From an uncultured Gemmatimonadota bacterium (lineage in GTDB: Bacteria > Gemmatimonadota > Gemmatimonadetes > Gemmatimonadales > Gemmatimonadaceae), in the NCBI GenBank assembly GCA_903910555.1, contig CAIVZZ010000001.1, positions 186,001 to 250,000 on the forward strand: a DNA stretch of 64,000 nt. Direction: 5' to 3'. Position numbers and translations under genes: made by a program. The notes below the pieces were generated by a model. That model saw nothing but the letters and a program-made list of their open reading frames with translations, searched no databases and had not been told where the DNA came from. Of the stretch, positions 25,460 through 34,631 are shown in pieces (position 1 is the first letter of the stretch; every line of letters starts with the position of its first letter).

Positions 25460-26005
25460 ATGCCCGACTCACCCGTCGCTCTGCTCCGTGCGCACGCGCG
25501 CCACGCGCCTTGGAACGCCCGCGGACTGGCGGCACATGCCACATCGCTCGTCGACGCCGCCGGGATCCGCCCGACCAACGCGTCGGCGCGCGCCACACCG
25601 AGCGCGCGCGCGATTCGTTTTTACGTCGCGAGCGGCCTGCTCGATCATCCCGACGGCAAAGGCACCGCGGCGACATACCATTACCGCCACCTCCTGCAGT
25701 TGCTTGCGATCAAAATCCGTCAGCGCGAAGGACAAACGCTCGACGTCATCAAGACCGAGATGCTCGGCGTGACCGGTGACCTGATGGAAAAGCGCGTCGC
25801 ACAATCACTGGCGCCGGCGCTGGGCGCGGGCGCGGATCTCGCGGTCGCGCATGATGGCGACGCGCCGGAGTCATGGCGGCGCATCGGCGTCGCGGATGGC
25901 ATCGAGCTCAGCGTGCGCCACGATTCACCCGCTGCGACGGACGACGCATTGATCGCGATTCGCGAAGCCGTACGAGCCGCACTTGGTCGAGAGGATTTGC
26001 GATGA
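25460..26005 (+). CDS. MerR-type helix-turn-helix regulator
   Basis: 181 residues. The N-terminal half carries a MerR-like winged-helix segment: AIRFYVASGLLDHPDGKGTAATYHY matches the R(F/Y)Y...GLL...G...YxxxL pattern of the family, followed by LLQLLAIKIRQREGQTLDVI. The C-terminal ~90 residues have no recognised effector domain and no conserved cysteine cluster, so it is unlikely to be a metal sensor. Its stop overlaps the SDR ATG (ATGA); the three genes 25460-27578 are translationally coupled, suggesting that it regulates or partners with the SDR and the replication-initiator-like protein. Confidence 0.72.
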   Translation: MPDSPVALLRAHARHAPWNARGLAAHATSLVDAAGIRPTNASARATPSARAIRFYVASGLLDHPDGKGTAATYHYRHLLQLLAIKIRQREGQTLDVIKTEMLGVTGDLMEKRVAQSLAPALGAGADLAVAHDGDAPESWRRIGVADGIELSVRHDSPAATDDALIAIREAVRAALGREDLR

Positions 26006-26733
26006 CCGGCAGCACGCCCCAGCAGCGCTTTGATGGCAAGTGCGCCGTCGTCACGGGTGTCGGGCGGGCGGGCCAGGTCGGCGAAGTCGTCGCGAAAGAA
26101 TTCGCCGCGCGCGGCGCTGCGGTAGCGATCATTGATCGCGATGGCGCGAGCGCCGAACTTCTCGCCGCCGCGATGCGCACAGAAGGCCTCGCGGTTACCG
26201 CGTATGGCTGCGATCTGACCGATGCTGCGGCGACGACCGAAACATTTGCAAAAATCGCCGCCGCAAACGGCGGGCATATCGACGCACTCGCAAATGTCGC
26301 GGGCGGTTTCGCGATGAGCGGGCCGGTCGCAGAGAGCGATCCCTCAGTATTCCAGCGGCAGCTCGCGATCAATCTCGGATCGGCGTATGGCGCGACGCGC
26401 GCCTGCATTCCATTCATGCGCGCATCCGGCGGCGGCATCGTGTTCATGGCGGCCGCCGCGATCCTCCCGGGCGGGAAACTCGCCGGCATGGCGGGGTACG
26501 CCGCATCGAAGGCCGGCGTCACGGCGCTGATGCGCGCGGTCGCGCAGGAGGAGCGTACGAATGGAATCCGGGCAAACGCGCTCGCACCAACCGCGATTCG
26601 AACCGGAGTGAATCTCGATTCCATGGGCGACAAGTTCGCGTATGTCGAACGCGAATCCGTTGCCGGAGTCATCGCTTTCCTCTGCTCGGGAGAGGCCGTC
26701 AACATTACCGGCCAGGTCATAGAACTCGCTTGA
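26002..26733 (+). CDS. short-chain dehydrogenase/reductase-like protein lacking the catalytic serine
   Basis: A 243-residue Rossmann-fold SDR: N-terminal VVTGVGRAGQVGEVVA (a variant glycine motif), AIIDRD, CDLTD, the conserved NVAGG, and YAASKAG with Tyr and Lys four apart. The position 13 residues before the tyrosine, normally Ser, is Ala (within FMAAAAILPGG). The catalytic triad is therefore incomplete; the protein could be a slow or altered reductase or a non-enzymatic NAD(P)-binding regulator. The ATG at 26002 overlaps the upstream stop; the next gene begins at a TTG inside its own stop. Confidence 0.85.
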   Translation: MTGSTPQQRFDGKCAVVTGVGRAGQVGEVVAKEFAARGAAVAIIDRDGASAELLAAAMRTEGLAVTAYGCDLTDAAATTETFAKIAAANGGHIDALANVAGGFAMSGPVAESDPSVFQRQLAINLGSAYGATRACIPFMRASGGGIVFMAAAAILPGGKLAGMAGYAASKAGVTALMRAVAQEERTNGIRANALAPTAIRTGVNLDSMGDKFAYVERESVAGVIAFLCSGEAVNITGQVIELA

Positions 26734-27578
26734 CCGCACTCCGCCGACGGCAGCTGTCTCGCATCGTGGTGCTTGATCGCTCACTCGAGGCGCTTCCGCT
26801 CTTTCGGCTCAGCGACTCGGCGGATGATTCAGCGATTGACTACACCGCAGACGGCGGAGGACGCTGGCGCGTGCTCCCCGCTCCCGGCGAGCGGCTCCCG
26901 GGGACATTCGATCAAGACGTCTACGTAGAGCTCCTCCGACGCTTTCACGAGGCTGAATCGCCAGTCGACGGCGCGCTCTCCTTCACACTCCACGCGTTTC
27001 TCCGGTCGATGGGCCGCCGCGTCGACGGGCGAACGTACGAGCAGCTCCGCGCGGCGCTCACGCGACTGGAGCGCACGACGCTTGAATCGCACGGCGTGTA
27101 TCACGACGCCGCTGCCGCCACCGCGATCACGGGCCAGATCACCGTACTGTCTTCGGTTCATATCGACCGGAGACGGATGACGGATCGCGATCAACTCGCG
27201 CTCTTCTCGACGCTCACGAACAACGAGCCGGGAGACGCGCGGATTGTCTTTTCATCCGCCGTTCGCGCAAACCTGGCGGCGGGGCACTCAATAACGCTCT
27301 CCGCGCCACGCTATTTCGCGCTCAACTCGCCGGTGGCCCGCCGGATCTACCGGCTGCTTGAGGTCGCGCGAGCTGAGACGGGGTCGTCCTGGCGGGTCTC
27401 GCTGGAGCGCCTGGCGGCACAGCTCCCGCTGGTTCAGCGCTACCCGTCCCACCTCCAGCGAGTTCTCCAACCGGCGCATGAAATGCTTGTGGCAGCCGGA
27501 GTGCTCCGAGACGCGTCCTTCGAACAGGACGGAAAGAGCTGGGTAACCGTTTATTCGCTGGGGCCAAAGGGGCTCTAA
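26730..27578 (+). CDS. plasmid-type replication initiator-like protein (RPA/PF10134-like)
   Basis: 282 residues resembling the replication initiator protein A family of broad-host plasmids: the N-terminal PLFRLSDSADDSAIDY, the TFDQDVYVELLRRFHEA helix, LHAFLRSMGRR, YEQLRAALTRLERTTLES and the C-terminal winged-helix-like SPVARRIYRLLEVARAE. Recognition is by motif reading, so the family call is moderate. The start is taken as TTG 26730, which overlaps the SDR stop by 4 bases (TTGA); a GTG further in is possible. No iterons, parAB or other plasmid genes are nearby, so this is either an integrated remnant or a chromosomal protein that borrowed the DNA-binding fold. Confidence 0.65.
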   Translation: MTALRRRQLSRIVVLDRSLEALPLFRLSDSADDSAIDYTADGGGRWRVLPAPGERLPGTFDQDVYVELLRRFHEAESPVDGALSFTLHAFLRSMGRRVDGRTYEQLRAALTRLERTTLESHGVYHDAAAATAITGQITVLSSVHIDRRRMTDRDQLALFSTLTNNEPGDARIVFSSAVRANLAAGHSITLSAPRYFALNSPVARRIYRLLEVARAETGSSWRVSLERLAAQLPLVQRYPSHLQRVLQPAHEMLVAAGVLRDASFEQDGKSWVTVYSLGPKGL

Positions 27579-27706
27579 CTCGCTCTCAGACGAGTTCGCT
27601 CCCGGTAAACGTTGGGTCAATGCAGCTCCAACGCCGGAACCCTCCTTTGCGCAGGGCGTAGAGAGAGGGTATTCTCCGAGTCCAACCTTCTGTCAGCTGG
27701 AGCCTC

Positions 27707-29317
27707 ATGCCTCGCTTCCCAAAGGCCGCCGTTGTCGGCCTCCTGCTCATTCCGATTTTCGCGGGCGCGTTCGTCATTCAGGAACGCAGCGCCCAGAGTG
27801 GAGCGCGCCTCTTCGATCAGGTGCTCAGTCTGGTCGCCGATCGCTACGTCGATTCTGTCGACGTCGGCGCACTCTATGAAAAAGCCGCGCGCGGACTGAT
27901 CGCCCAGCTGAAGGATCCCTACGCCGAGCTCTACACGCCCAAGCAGGTTGAGATGTTCAACCAGAACACCGGTGGATTTTACGCCGGTACGGGCATGTCG
28001 ATCGAAGACCAGCACGGCAACATCATCGTCGTAAAAATCTTCCCGCACACTCCCGCCGCCGAAGCGGGAATCATGCCGGGCGATCAGATCGTCTACGTCG
28101 ACACGTTCAACGTGAAGGGTCACAAATGGATCGTCGACTCGGTTTCAGCACATCTCAAGGGAGCGCCGGGAACAAAGATCACTGCAAAGTTCCTGCGCGC
28201 CGGCGTTACCGAGCCGTTCGCTGTGCCGTTCGTGCGCCGCGTCGTTCGTATTCCCGCCGTGGAATACGCGATCATGCTCGACAACAAGACGGGCTACATC
28301 CCCGTGCAGCAGTTCAACGCGACGGCGGCTTCTGAAGTCGCAGCCGCGCTCCAGCGCCTGACCTCTGAGGGCGCGAGAAGCGTCATCATCGATTTGCGTG
28401 GGAATGGTGGAGGCTATCTCGATCAGGCGATCGAGATGACCAATCTCTTCATCCCGAAGGGAGAGGAAATCCTCACGCAGCGCGATCGCGGTGAAGCGCC
28501 GCTGAAATACGTCGCGCAGAATCCCGCGATGGTGCCGACGCTCCCGATGGTCGTGCTCACCGACGGATACACTGCGTCTGCATCGGAAATTTTTGCCGGC
28601 GCACTGCAGGACCATGACCGCGCGGTGCTCCTCGGCACGACGTCGTTCGGAAAGGGACTCGTGCAGGGCACGTGGCCGCTTGACGGCGGCTACATGATTA
28701 AGCTCACGAACGGAAAGTGGTATACGCCGAGCGGCCGCTCGATTCAGAAAGAGCGCATTCTCACGGATGACGGACAGCTCGTTGAAGTGCACCCCGATTC
28801 GCTCGAAACCGATTCGGCGCGCAAGGCGCGTCCGAAGTTCAAATCTGATGCGGGCCGCGTGGTGTACGGCGGCGGCGCGATCACGCCCGACGTCGTCGTT
28901 CCGTACGACACGCTGACGGCGCCGGAACAGAAGCTTGCCCGCGAGTTGAATAAGAGCGGCCGCGAGGCAGGACTCCAGCTCGATGCCTACGCGCTCGAAG
29001 AGAAGACGAAGGTGAAGCCGGACTTCGTCATGACGGCCGAGATGCGCGACGAGTTCTACAAGCGCCTCACGGCGCACGGCGTAACGCTCGATCGTAAGGA
29101 TTACGACGCCGGATCCAAATACATCGACCGTCTGCTCGACAATCGCATTTCAGGTTTTGCATTCGGCGATTCCACGGCGAAGCGCCGTGAAGTTTCCGAT
29201 GATCGCCAGCTGGTGAAGGCGATCGATATCCTGAAGCACAGCACGAGCACGAAAGATTTGCTCGCGCTCGCCGCCTCGATGCCCTCCGCTGGTATGACCA
29301 AGCCGAAAGAGAAGTAG
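27707..29317 (+). CDS. C-terminal processing peptidase (S41, CtpA/Prc-like)
   Basis: 536 residues. A signal anchor (1-24) is followed by a helical S41 N-terminal domain, a PDZ domain (~95-180, GFYAGTGMSIED to TFNVKGHKW) and the S41 catalytic core: DLRGNGGGYLDQAIEM, then the catalytic serine in DGYTASASEIFAGAL and the lysine in GTTSFGKGLVQ. It cleaves periplasmic proteins, typically misfolded or C-terminally tagged ones. Residues beyond ~400 extend the usual family length with a helical tail. It is followed 2 bases later by a TolB-like gene, suggesting co-transcription. Confidence 0.93.
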   Translation: MPRFPKAAVVGLLLIPIFAGAFVIQERSAQSGARLFDQVLSLVADRYVDSVDVGALYEKAARGLIAQLKDPYAELYTPKQVEMFNQNTGGFYAGTGMSIEDQHGNIIVVKIFPHTPAAEAGIMPGDQIVYVDTFNVKGHKWIVDSVSAHLKGAPGTKITAKFLRAGVTEPFAVPFVRRVVRIPAVEYAIMLDNKTGYIPVQQFNATAASEVAAALQRLTSEGARSVIIDLRGNGGGYLDQAIEMTNLFIPKGEEILTQRDRGEAPLKYVAQNPAMVPTLPMVVLTDGYTASASEIFAGALQDHDRAVLLGTTSFGKGLVQGTWPLDGGYMIKLTNGKWYTPSGRSIQKERILTDDGQLVEVHPDSLETDSARKARPKFKSDAGRVVYGGGAITPDVVVPYDTLTAPEQKLARELNKSGREAGLQLDAYALEEKTKVKPDFVMTAEMRDEFYKRLTAHGVTLDRKDYDAGSKYIDRLLDNRISGFAFGDSTAKRREVSDDRQLVKAIDILKHSTSTKDLLALAASMPSAGMTKPKEK

Positions 29318-29319
29318 GT

Positions 29320-30399
29320 ATGGCGCTGCGCTGCGGGTTGCGCATTCGTTTTCGCTCCACGGGAACCGCCGTCGCGCTTTGCGCGGCGGCGGTTTTTCCT
29401 GCGCTCGTATCGGCACAGGTGAACATCGCCGCCACTGCACTTCCCGGTGAGTCGCACCTGACGAATGTCCGCCAGCTCACCAACACGGGCACGCAGGCCG
29501 AGGCATACTTCAGCCGTGACGGTCAGTGGGTCACATTCCAGTCGTCGCGCGACGGACGCCCGTGCGACCAGCAGTACGTGATGAAGACGGATGGCAGCGG
29601 TCTGAAGCGCGTGTCGAATGGAAAGGGAAAAACGACCTGCGGCTGGTTTCTTCCCGACGGAAAATCGTTGTTCTTTGGCTCGTCGCATGCGAACGGCGCG
29701 GATTGCCCGGTCAAGCCGGATCCGGCGAAAGGCTATGTGTGGGGACTCGATCCCTTCGACATTTACACAGTCAATCGCGACGGCACCGGCCTGAAGCGCA
29801 TCACGAACTACAACACGTACACGGCCGAAGGCGTGCTCTCGCCGGACGGCAAACGATTCGTGTTCACGTCGCTGAAAGGCGGCGATCTCGACATCTACAC
29901 GATGAACGTCGATGGCACCGACGTCCGGCAGCTCACGCACCAGGCGGGATACGACGGCGGGCCATGGTGGTCGCCCGACGGCAGCAAGATCGCGTATCGC
30001 GCATACCATCCGACCGATCCCGCTGAACTGAAAGACTATCAGGATCTGCTGAAGCAGCGCATCGTTCGCCCCAACAAGATGGAACTCTGGGTGATGAACG
30101 CCGACGGCAGCGATCAACACCAGGTTACGCATCTGGGTGGCGCGAATTTTGGGCCGTCGTGGACACACGACGGCAAGCGGCTGATTTTTTCGTCGAACTA
30201 CAAGAATCCGCGCAGCGGCAACTTCGATCTCTACATCGTCGGGCTCGACGGCGACGGCCTCGAGCAGATCACGACCGACGAAGGATTCGACGGGTTCCCG
30301 ATGTTCAGCCCCGATGGCAGGAAGCTGATTTGGGCGTCGCAGCGAGCGGACTCGAAGTCGAACGACGTCAACCTGTATATTGCCGACTTCAAACCCTGA
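29320..30399 (+). CDS. TolB-like WD40/PD40 beta-propeller protein, secreted
   Basis: A 359-residue protein with a signal peptide (to ~33, VSAQ) and six or so PD40 repeats carrying the SPDGxxxxF pattern (YFSRDGQWVTF, FLPDGKSLFF, LSPDGKRFVF, WSPDGSKIAY, THDGKRLIF, FSPDGRKLIW), interleaved with LWVMNADGSD-type strands. TolB of the Tol-Pal system has the same propeller, but no TolA/Q/R or Pal genes are near and the N-terminal TolB domain is absent. Similar orphan propellers are abundant in Gemmatimonadota-like genomes. It follows the protease by 2 bases. Confidence 0.85.
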   Translation: MALRCGLRIRFRSTGTAVALCAAAVFPALVSAQVNIAATALPGESHLTNVRQLTNTGTQAEAYFSRDGQWVTFQSSRDGRPCDQQYVMKTDGSGLKRVSNGKGKTTCGWFLPDGKSLFFGSSHANGADCPVKPDPAKGYVWGLDPFDIYTVNRDGTGLKRITNYNTYTAEGVLSPDGKRFVFTSLKGGDLDIYTMNVDGTDVRQLTHQAGYDGGPWWSPDGSKIAYRAYHPTDPAELKDYQDLLKQRIVRPNKMELWVMNADGSDQHQVTHLGGANFGPSWTHDGKRLIFSSNYKNPRSGNFDLYIVGLDGDGLEQITTDEGFDGFPMFSPDGRKLIWASQRADSKSNDVNLYIADFKP

Positions 30400-30423
30400 G
30401 CCTCCTCTCGCCCCGCCCCCCCC

Positions 30424-31419
30424 ATGGTCCCGCTCTACATTCTTGTCGCACTCGTGTTCGGCGCAGTCTGGCTGGGCGCTCGCTCGTTCAAGATCATCGG
30501 TCAGGCCGAAGTCATGGTCATCGAACGGCTCGGCCGCTTTCACCGCGTCGCGAGCTCGGGATTCAATTTCCTGATTCCGTTCATCGAGCAGCCGCGCTCG
30601 ATCGACGTGCGCTATCTCGCATCCGATGCGGGCGGCCAGAAGCGTTTGATGGCGAGCACCACGAATCGCATCGATCTGCGCGAGCAGGTGCTCAACTTTC
30701 CGAGCCAGCCCGTCATCACGAAAGACAACGTGACGATCGACATCGACGCGGTGATCTACTATCGCGTCGCCGATCCACAGAAGGCGACGTACGCCGTGCA
30801 GAACCTTCCGTACGCGCTCGAGACGCTCACCCGCACGACGCTGCGCAACATTGTCGGCGAAATGGAACTCGATCAATGCCTGGTGAGCCGGGATCAGATC
30901 AACAAGCGCATGCGCGAGACGATCGAAGAAGCGTCGCTCGGCTGGGGCGTCGATGTCACGCGTGTCGAACTGCAAAGCATCGAACCGCCGCGCGACATCC
31001 AGCAGTCGATGGAACTGCAGATGCGCGCCGAACGCGAACGGCGCGCCGCGGTCACGAATGCCGAAGCGGGAAAGCGCGCGGCGATTCTTGAGTCTGAAGG
31101 CCAGCGGGAATCACAGATCCAAAAGGCGCAGGGCGAAAAAGAGGCGTCGATTTTGCGCGCACAGGGCCTCGCCGAGGCGCGGCTTGCGATGGCGAACGCC
31201 GAAGGTGAGGCGGTGAAGCTGCTCACCGCATCGCTGCCGCCGGGTGAGGCGGCGATGTATCTGCTCGGACTGAAATATCTCGAAGCGCTCCCGTCGCTCG
31301 CGGCGGGCAAAGGCTCGACGATTTTCCTGCCGGCCGAAGCGGCCGGCGTCATGGGTGCGATTGGCTCGATGCGCGCGCTGCTTCAGGGCAAGCCTACGGA
31401 TTCGGGCGAGTCCAAGTAA
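30424..31419 (+). CDS. SPFH/stomatin-like membrane protein (paraslipin/QmcA type)
   Basis: 331 residues: an N-terminal transmembrane helix (MVPLYILVALVFGAVWLGAR), then the SPFH (band 7) domain with QAEVMVIERLGRFHRV, the NFPSQPVITKDNVTIDIDAVIYYRV region and TRTTLRNIVGEMELDQ, then a long coiled coil (~200-270, rich in Glu, Arg, Ala) and a short C-terminal hydrophobic region. Such proteins oligomerise into membrane cages and organise proteases and transporters. No NfeD partner lies adjacent; instead a 75-residue zinc-ribbon protein follows 3 bases later. Confidence 0.9.
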   Translation: MVPLYILVALVFGAVWLGARSFKIIGQAEVMVIERLGRFHRVASSGFNFLIPFIEQPRSIDVRYLASDAGGQKRLMASTTNRIDLREQVLNFPSQPVITKDNVTIDIDAVIYYRVADPQKATYAVQNLPYALETLTRTTLRNIVGEMELDQCLVSRDQINKRMRETIEEASLGWGVDVTRVELQSIEPPRDIQQSMELQMRAERERRAAVTNAEAGKRAAILESEGQRESQIQKAQGEKEASILRAQGLAEARLAMANAEGEAVKLLTASLPPGEAAMYLLGLKYLEALPSLAAGKGSTIFLPAEAAGVMGAIGSMRALLQGKPTDSGESK

Positions 31420-31422
31420 TCG

Positions 31423-31650
31423 ATGGCAAAGATCACGCGCGAGCGCGCGGAGAAAATCGCGCGCGCGCATGCATGCGAAAACTGCGGCGAGTACAACTAC
31501 AAGAAGCTCACCGTGAAACCGGCCGCGAAAGGCAATCGCACCGAGCTCAACGAAGCGTGGATTGCAAAGAAGACATGCGGCGTGTGCGGGCTGCAGGCGG
31601 AAATGGGAATCGACGAGGAAGGCGAGGTCGTATGGGTCACTCAGCCGTGA
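31423..31650 (+). CDS. small zinc-ribbon protein
   Basis: 75 residues with a four-cysteine zinc-ribbon pattern: ACENCGEY at residues ~18-21 and TCGVCGLQ near 51-54, basic N-terminus, acidic C-terminus (IDEEGEVVWV). It starts 3 bases after the SPFH gene and ends 7 bases before the YhaM-like gene, so it belongs to that operon. Function is not known; it could bind nucleic acid or a protein partner. Confidence 0.8.
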   Translation: MAKITRERAEKIARAHACENCGEYNYKKLTVKPAAKGNRTELNEAWIAKKTCGVCGLQAEMGIDEEGEVVWVTQP

Positions 31651-31657
31651 TCAGCCT

Positions 31658-32632
31658 GTGACCGCCCTCGATCTCGGCTCGCTTGCCGTGGGCGCGCGCG
31701 TGCAGCACGAACTCATGGTGCGCAGCCGCGAGGACAAGGTCACCAAGAACGGCGACCCGTTCGCCGTGCTGCAGCTCGGCAACGCAAGCGGACAGATCTC
31801 CGCGAATGTGTGGAAGGAGCAGCTGCCGTTTCTGGAAGGCGTTAAATCCGGGAGCGTTGTGCAGGTGATCGGCGCCGTGGAGAGCTATCAGGGACGGCGG
31901 CAGCTCAAGATCAGCGCACCGCTTCGCGTCGTCGCGGCGTCGGCGGTGAACATCGACGAGTTCCTGCCGCGCGTGAATGTCGACGCGGCGAAATTGTGGG
32001 AGACCGTCGATAAGTGGCGCCGCGAAATGAAATCGGCGAAACTCAAAATGGCGGTCGACCTGTTTTTTGCGGACGATGCATTCCGCGCAAAATTCGAGCG
32101 CGCACCCGGCGCGCCGCGCGGACACCACGCGCAGATCGGCGGCCTGCTGATGCACGTCGTCGAGGTCGGCAGCATCGCGCGCGCATCGGCCAAAGCGATG
32201 CGCGGTGATATTGACCTCGTTACCGCCGGCGCCCTTTTGCACGATATCGGCAAAGTCGAGACATACTCGATCACCGCCGCGGGCTTCGATTTCACGCAGG
32301 GCGGTTTTCTCCTGCAGCACATCGTGCTCGGCACGATGATGCTCGACCGCCGCCTGCGCACGCTGCCGGAGGGAACGCTCAGCGAAGCGCAGGAACTCGA
32401 GCTCCAGCACTTCATTCAATCGCATCACGGGATTCCCGAGCACGGCGCCGCCGTGCGGCCGATGACGCTCGAAGCTGAGTTGCTGCATTGGGCCGATCAA
32501 AGCTCTGCCAACGGCAACAACTTCAACGATGCGATCGAAGATCCCGAGCTCTTTCCGGGGACCGAAGAGTTCTCTGTGAAAAAGGCGTGGCGACTCGACC
32601 GCAAAGTTTGGCGGCGCCAGCACGAGTGGTAG
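31658..32632 (+). CDS. YhaM-like 3'-5' exoribonuclease (OB fold plus HD domain)
   Basis: 324 residues when read from the GTG at 31658. An N-terminal OB-fold (ASGQISANVWKEQLPFLEGVKSG) is followed by an HD domain: the metal ligands are seen in GHHAQIGGLLMHVVEV, LLHDIGKVETY and HHGIPEHGA. This is the layout of YhaM/CbfA exoribonucleases of Gram-positive bacteria, 3'-5' nucleases acting on short RNA and single-stranded DNA. The gene is 7 bases after the zinc-ribbon gene; upstream in-frame codons overlap that gene and are not preferred. Confidence 0.85.
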   Translation: MTALDLGSLAVGARVQHELMVRSREDKVTKNGDPFAVLQLGNASGQISANVWKEQLPFLEGVKSGSVVQVIGAVESYQGRRQLKISAPLRVVAASAVNIDEFLPRVNVDAAKLWETVDKWRREMKSAKLKMAVDLFFADDAFRAKFERAPGAPRGHHAQIGGLLMHVVEVGSIARASAKAMRGDIDLVTAGALLHDIGKVETYSITAAGFDFTQGGFLLQHIVLGTMMLDRRLRTLPEGTLSEAQELELQHFIQSHHGIPEHGAAVRPMTLEAELLHWADQSSANGNNFNDAIEDPELFPGTEEFSVKKAWRLDRKVWRRQHEW

Positions 32633-32653
32633 TGCATTGGTGATCCATTGGGA

Positions 32654-33865
32654 GTGAGCGAAACGCAGCAAGACTCGCATCCGGATCGCTGGCGGATCCT
32701 CGCGCTGCTCGCGATCGCCGAGCTCCTCGGGATGTCGCTCTGGTTCTCGGGCAATGCCGTGGCGTCGATCCTTCAAGCGCAATGGCAGCTCACGAGCGAT
32801 CAGGTCGGCTGGCTCACAACCGCGGTGCAGCTCGGCTTCGTCGCTGGAACCGCGGTGACGGCGCTGCTCAACCTCGCCGACATCGTTCCCGCCAAACGAC
32901 TGTTCGCGATCGCAGCAGTTCTCGGGGCGATTTCAAATGCGTGGCTCGCATTCGCATCCGGATATGGCCCCGGCCTCGCATCGCGGTTCGCCGCAGGATT
33001 CTGTCTTGCCGGGGTGTATCCGCCGGCAATGAAAATGGCGTCCACATGGTTTCGCGCACGACGCGGCCTGGCCGTCGGAACCGTTGTCGGTGCGCTCACC
33101 ATCGGAAAGGCCGGTCCCTATTTGGTGCACGCCATTCCGAACGTCGGCGTCGCGCCGGTAGTACTGACCGCGTCTGCATGCGCGATCGTCGCGGCACTGA
33201 TCATCACGATCGGATACAGCGACGGACCATATCCGTTCGCACCGAGACCGTTCTCGTGGGGGCTCGTTTCATCCGTGATCGCGAATCCCGAGTGGGGGCT
33301 CGCGAGCGGCGGATACTTCGGGCACATGATCGAACTGTACAGCTTCTGGACCTGGATCCCCGCGTTCGTCGCGGCGAGCCTCACCGTGCAGACTGGCAGC
33401 GCCGTCGCCGCGACTTCGCCTCAGGCATCGCTCCTCGCATTCGGCGTGATCGCGATCGGCGGCATCGGCTGCGTCTGGGGAGGTCTCGTCGCAGACCGTA
33501 TCGGCCGCGAGCGGCTGGTGATATGGGCGATGGCAATTAGCGGCGCCTGCTCGATTCTCATCGGCCTGACGTTCGGGCAAAGCCTCTGGCTGCTCGTACC
33601 GGTCGCGCTCGCGTGGGGATTCTTTGTCATTGCCGACTCGGCGCAGTTCAGCGTCCTCGTCACCGAGAGCGTCCCGCCGCACGCCGTTGGCACCGCTCTC
33701 ACCGTGCAGACATCACTGGGTTTTCTGCTCACGACCTTCTCAATTCAGGCGGTGCCGCCGGTGGTGCGCGCAGTCGGTTGGAATTTCGCCTTTCCAATGC
33801 TCGCCATCGGACCGACACTTGGGATATGGAGCATTCGAACCTTGGCCAAGCATCGAGCGCGATGA
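32654..33865 (+). CDS. major facilitator superfamily transporter
   Basis: 403 residues with twelve predicted transmembrane helices in two halves. The N-terminal half carries RILALLAIAELLGMSLWFSGNAV and the loop after TM2 (DIVPAKRLF) that corresponds to the MFS DxxGRR-type signature in diverged form; the C-terminal half repeats the pattern near LVADRIGRERL. The substrate is not evident; related entries include nitrate/nitrite and cyanate-type carriers. The GTG at 32654 is preferred to a TTG at 32648 because of ribosome-site spacing. The next gene starts 4 bases later. Confidence 0.85.
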   Translation: MSETQQDSHPDRWRILALLAIAELLGMSLWFSGNAVASILQAQWQLTSDQVGWLTTAVQLGFVAGTAVTALLNLADIVPAKRLFAIAAVLGAISNAWLAFASGYGPGLASRFAAGFCLAGVYPPAMKMASTWFRARRGLAVGTVVGALTIGKAGPYLVHAIPNVGVAPVVLTASACAIVAALIITIGYSDGPYPFAPRPFSWGLVSSVIANPEWGLASGGYFGHMIELYSFWTWIPAFVAASLTVQTGSAVAATSPQASLLAFGVIAIGGIGCVWGGLVADRIGRERLVIWAMAISGACSILIGLTFGQSLWLLVPVALAWGFFVIADSAQFSVLVTESVPPHAVGTALTVQTSLGFLLTTFSIQAVPPVVRAVGWNFAFPMLAIGPTLGIWSIRTLAKHRAR

Positions 33866-33869
33866 CACT

Positions 33870-34631
33870 GTGACCGAACCGACGCAGGAAACTCTCGCCG
33901 TTCTCGACATCCTCGGGCGCGCGGCAACCGCGCGCGTCGCGACGATCGCGCGCGAACTCGTTCGCGTGCTGGAAGGAAAAGTTCAGAACGGTCCCTTCGC
34001 GGGGATGGAGCTTCCGAACGACAGCTCGTGGGGTGTCGGTGATGTCGCGCCAAAAATCCTCGGTTGCTACGAACTCGAGCTGCACCCGAGCGTCGAGAAG
34101 GCAATCGCGCGCGCACCGGAAATCGTCATAAATGTCGGCTGTGCCGAGGGCTATTACGCCGTTGGTCTCGCGCGCCGTCTCCCGCTCGCGAAGACATACG
34201 CGTTTGATATAGACGCGCGAGCACAGGCCGTGTGCAGGGGCGCGGGCGCCCTGAACGGAGTAGCCGATCGGTTGATCGTACGCGGCGAGTGCACGAGCAA
34301 AGATCTGATCGAGCTCACGCGCGGCGTGAAGCGCGCGTTGATCGTGCTCGACTGCGAGGGCGCCGAACTTCAGCTGCTCACGCCGGAAACAGCACGGCAG
34401 CTCGCGCACTGCGACATCATTGTCGAGACGCACGACTTCATCGATCGCACGATCACGCCCACACTCTCCAAGACACTCTCCGCACAGCACGAGACCGAGC
34501 AGCTGCGCGAAGGAGCTCGCGATCCGGCCGGCTACCCGGTGCTCCGCCAGCTCGGAAGCCTCGACCGCGCGCTTCTCACCTGCGAGTTCCGGCCCGAAGT
34601 GATGTACTGGCTCATGGCCTGGGCGCGCTGA
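33870..34631 (+). CDS. SAM-dependent methyltransferase-like protein
   Basis: 253 residues from the GTG at 33870. The central fold is a class I methyltransferase: motif I INVGCAEGYYAVGLARRLP, an acidic end of strand 2 (AFDID), and the RALIVLDCEGAELQLL strand 4 region, similar to the FkbM/FrbC group. No membrane segment is present. The target (sugar, lipid or protein) cannot be inferred. It is immediately downstream of an MFS transporter, which suggests co-transcription, and 93 bases upstream of the fumarase gene. Confidence 0.78.
   Translation: MTEPTQETLAVLDILGRAATARVATIARELVRVLEGKVQNGPFAGMELPNDSSWGVGDVAPKILGCYELELHPSVEKAIARAPEIVINVGCAEGYYAVGLARRLPLAKTYAFDIDARAQAVCRGAGALNGVADRLIVRGECTSKDLIELTRGVKRALIVLDCEGAELQLLTPETARQLAHCDIIVETHDFIDRTITPTLSKTLSAQHETEQLREGARDPAGYPVLRQLGSLDRALLTCEFRPEVMYWLMAWAR

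Noticed and set aside
29101-30975. A 624-codon open frame on the minus strand
   Set aside because: It is antisense to the CtpA 3' end, the TolB-like gene and the SPFH gene, all of which have clear family motifs. The translation is Arg/Ala-rich with no recognisable domain, typical of GC-rich shadow frames.
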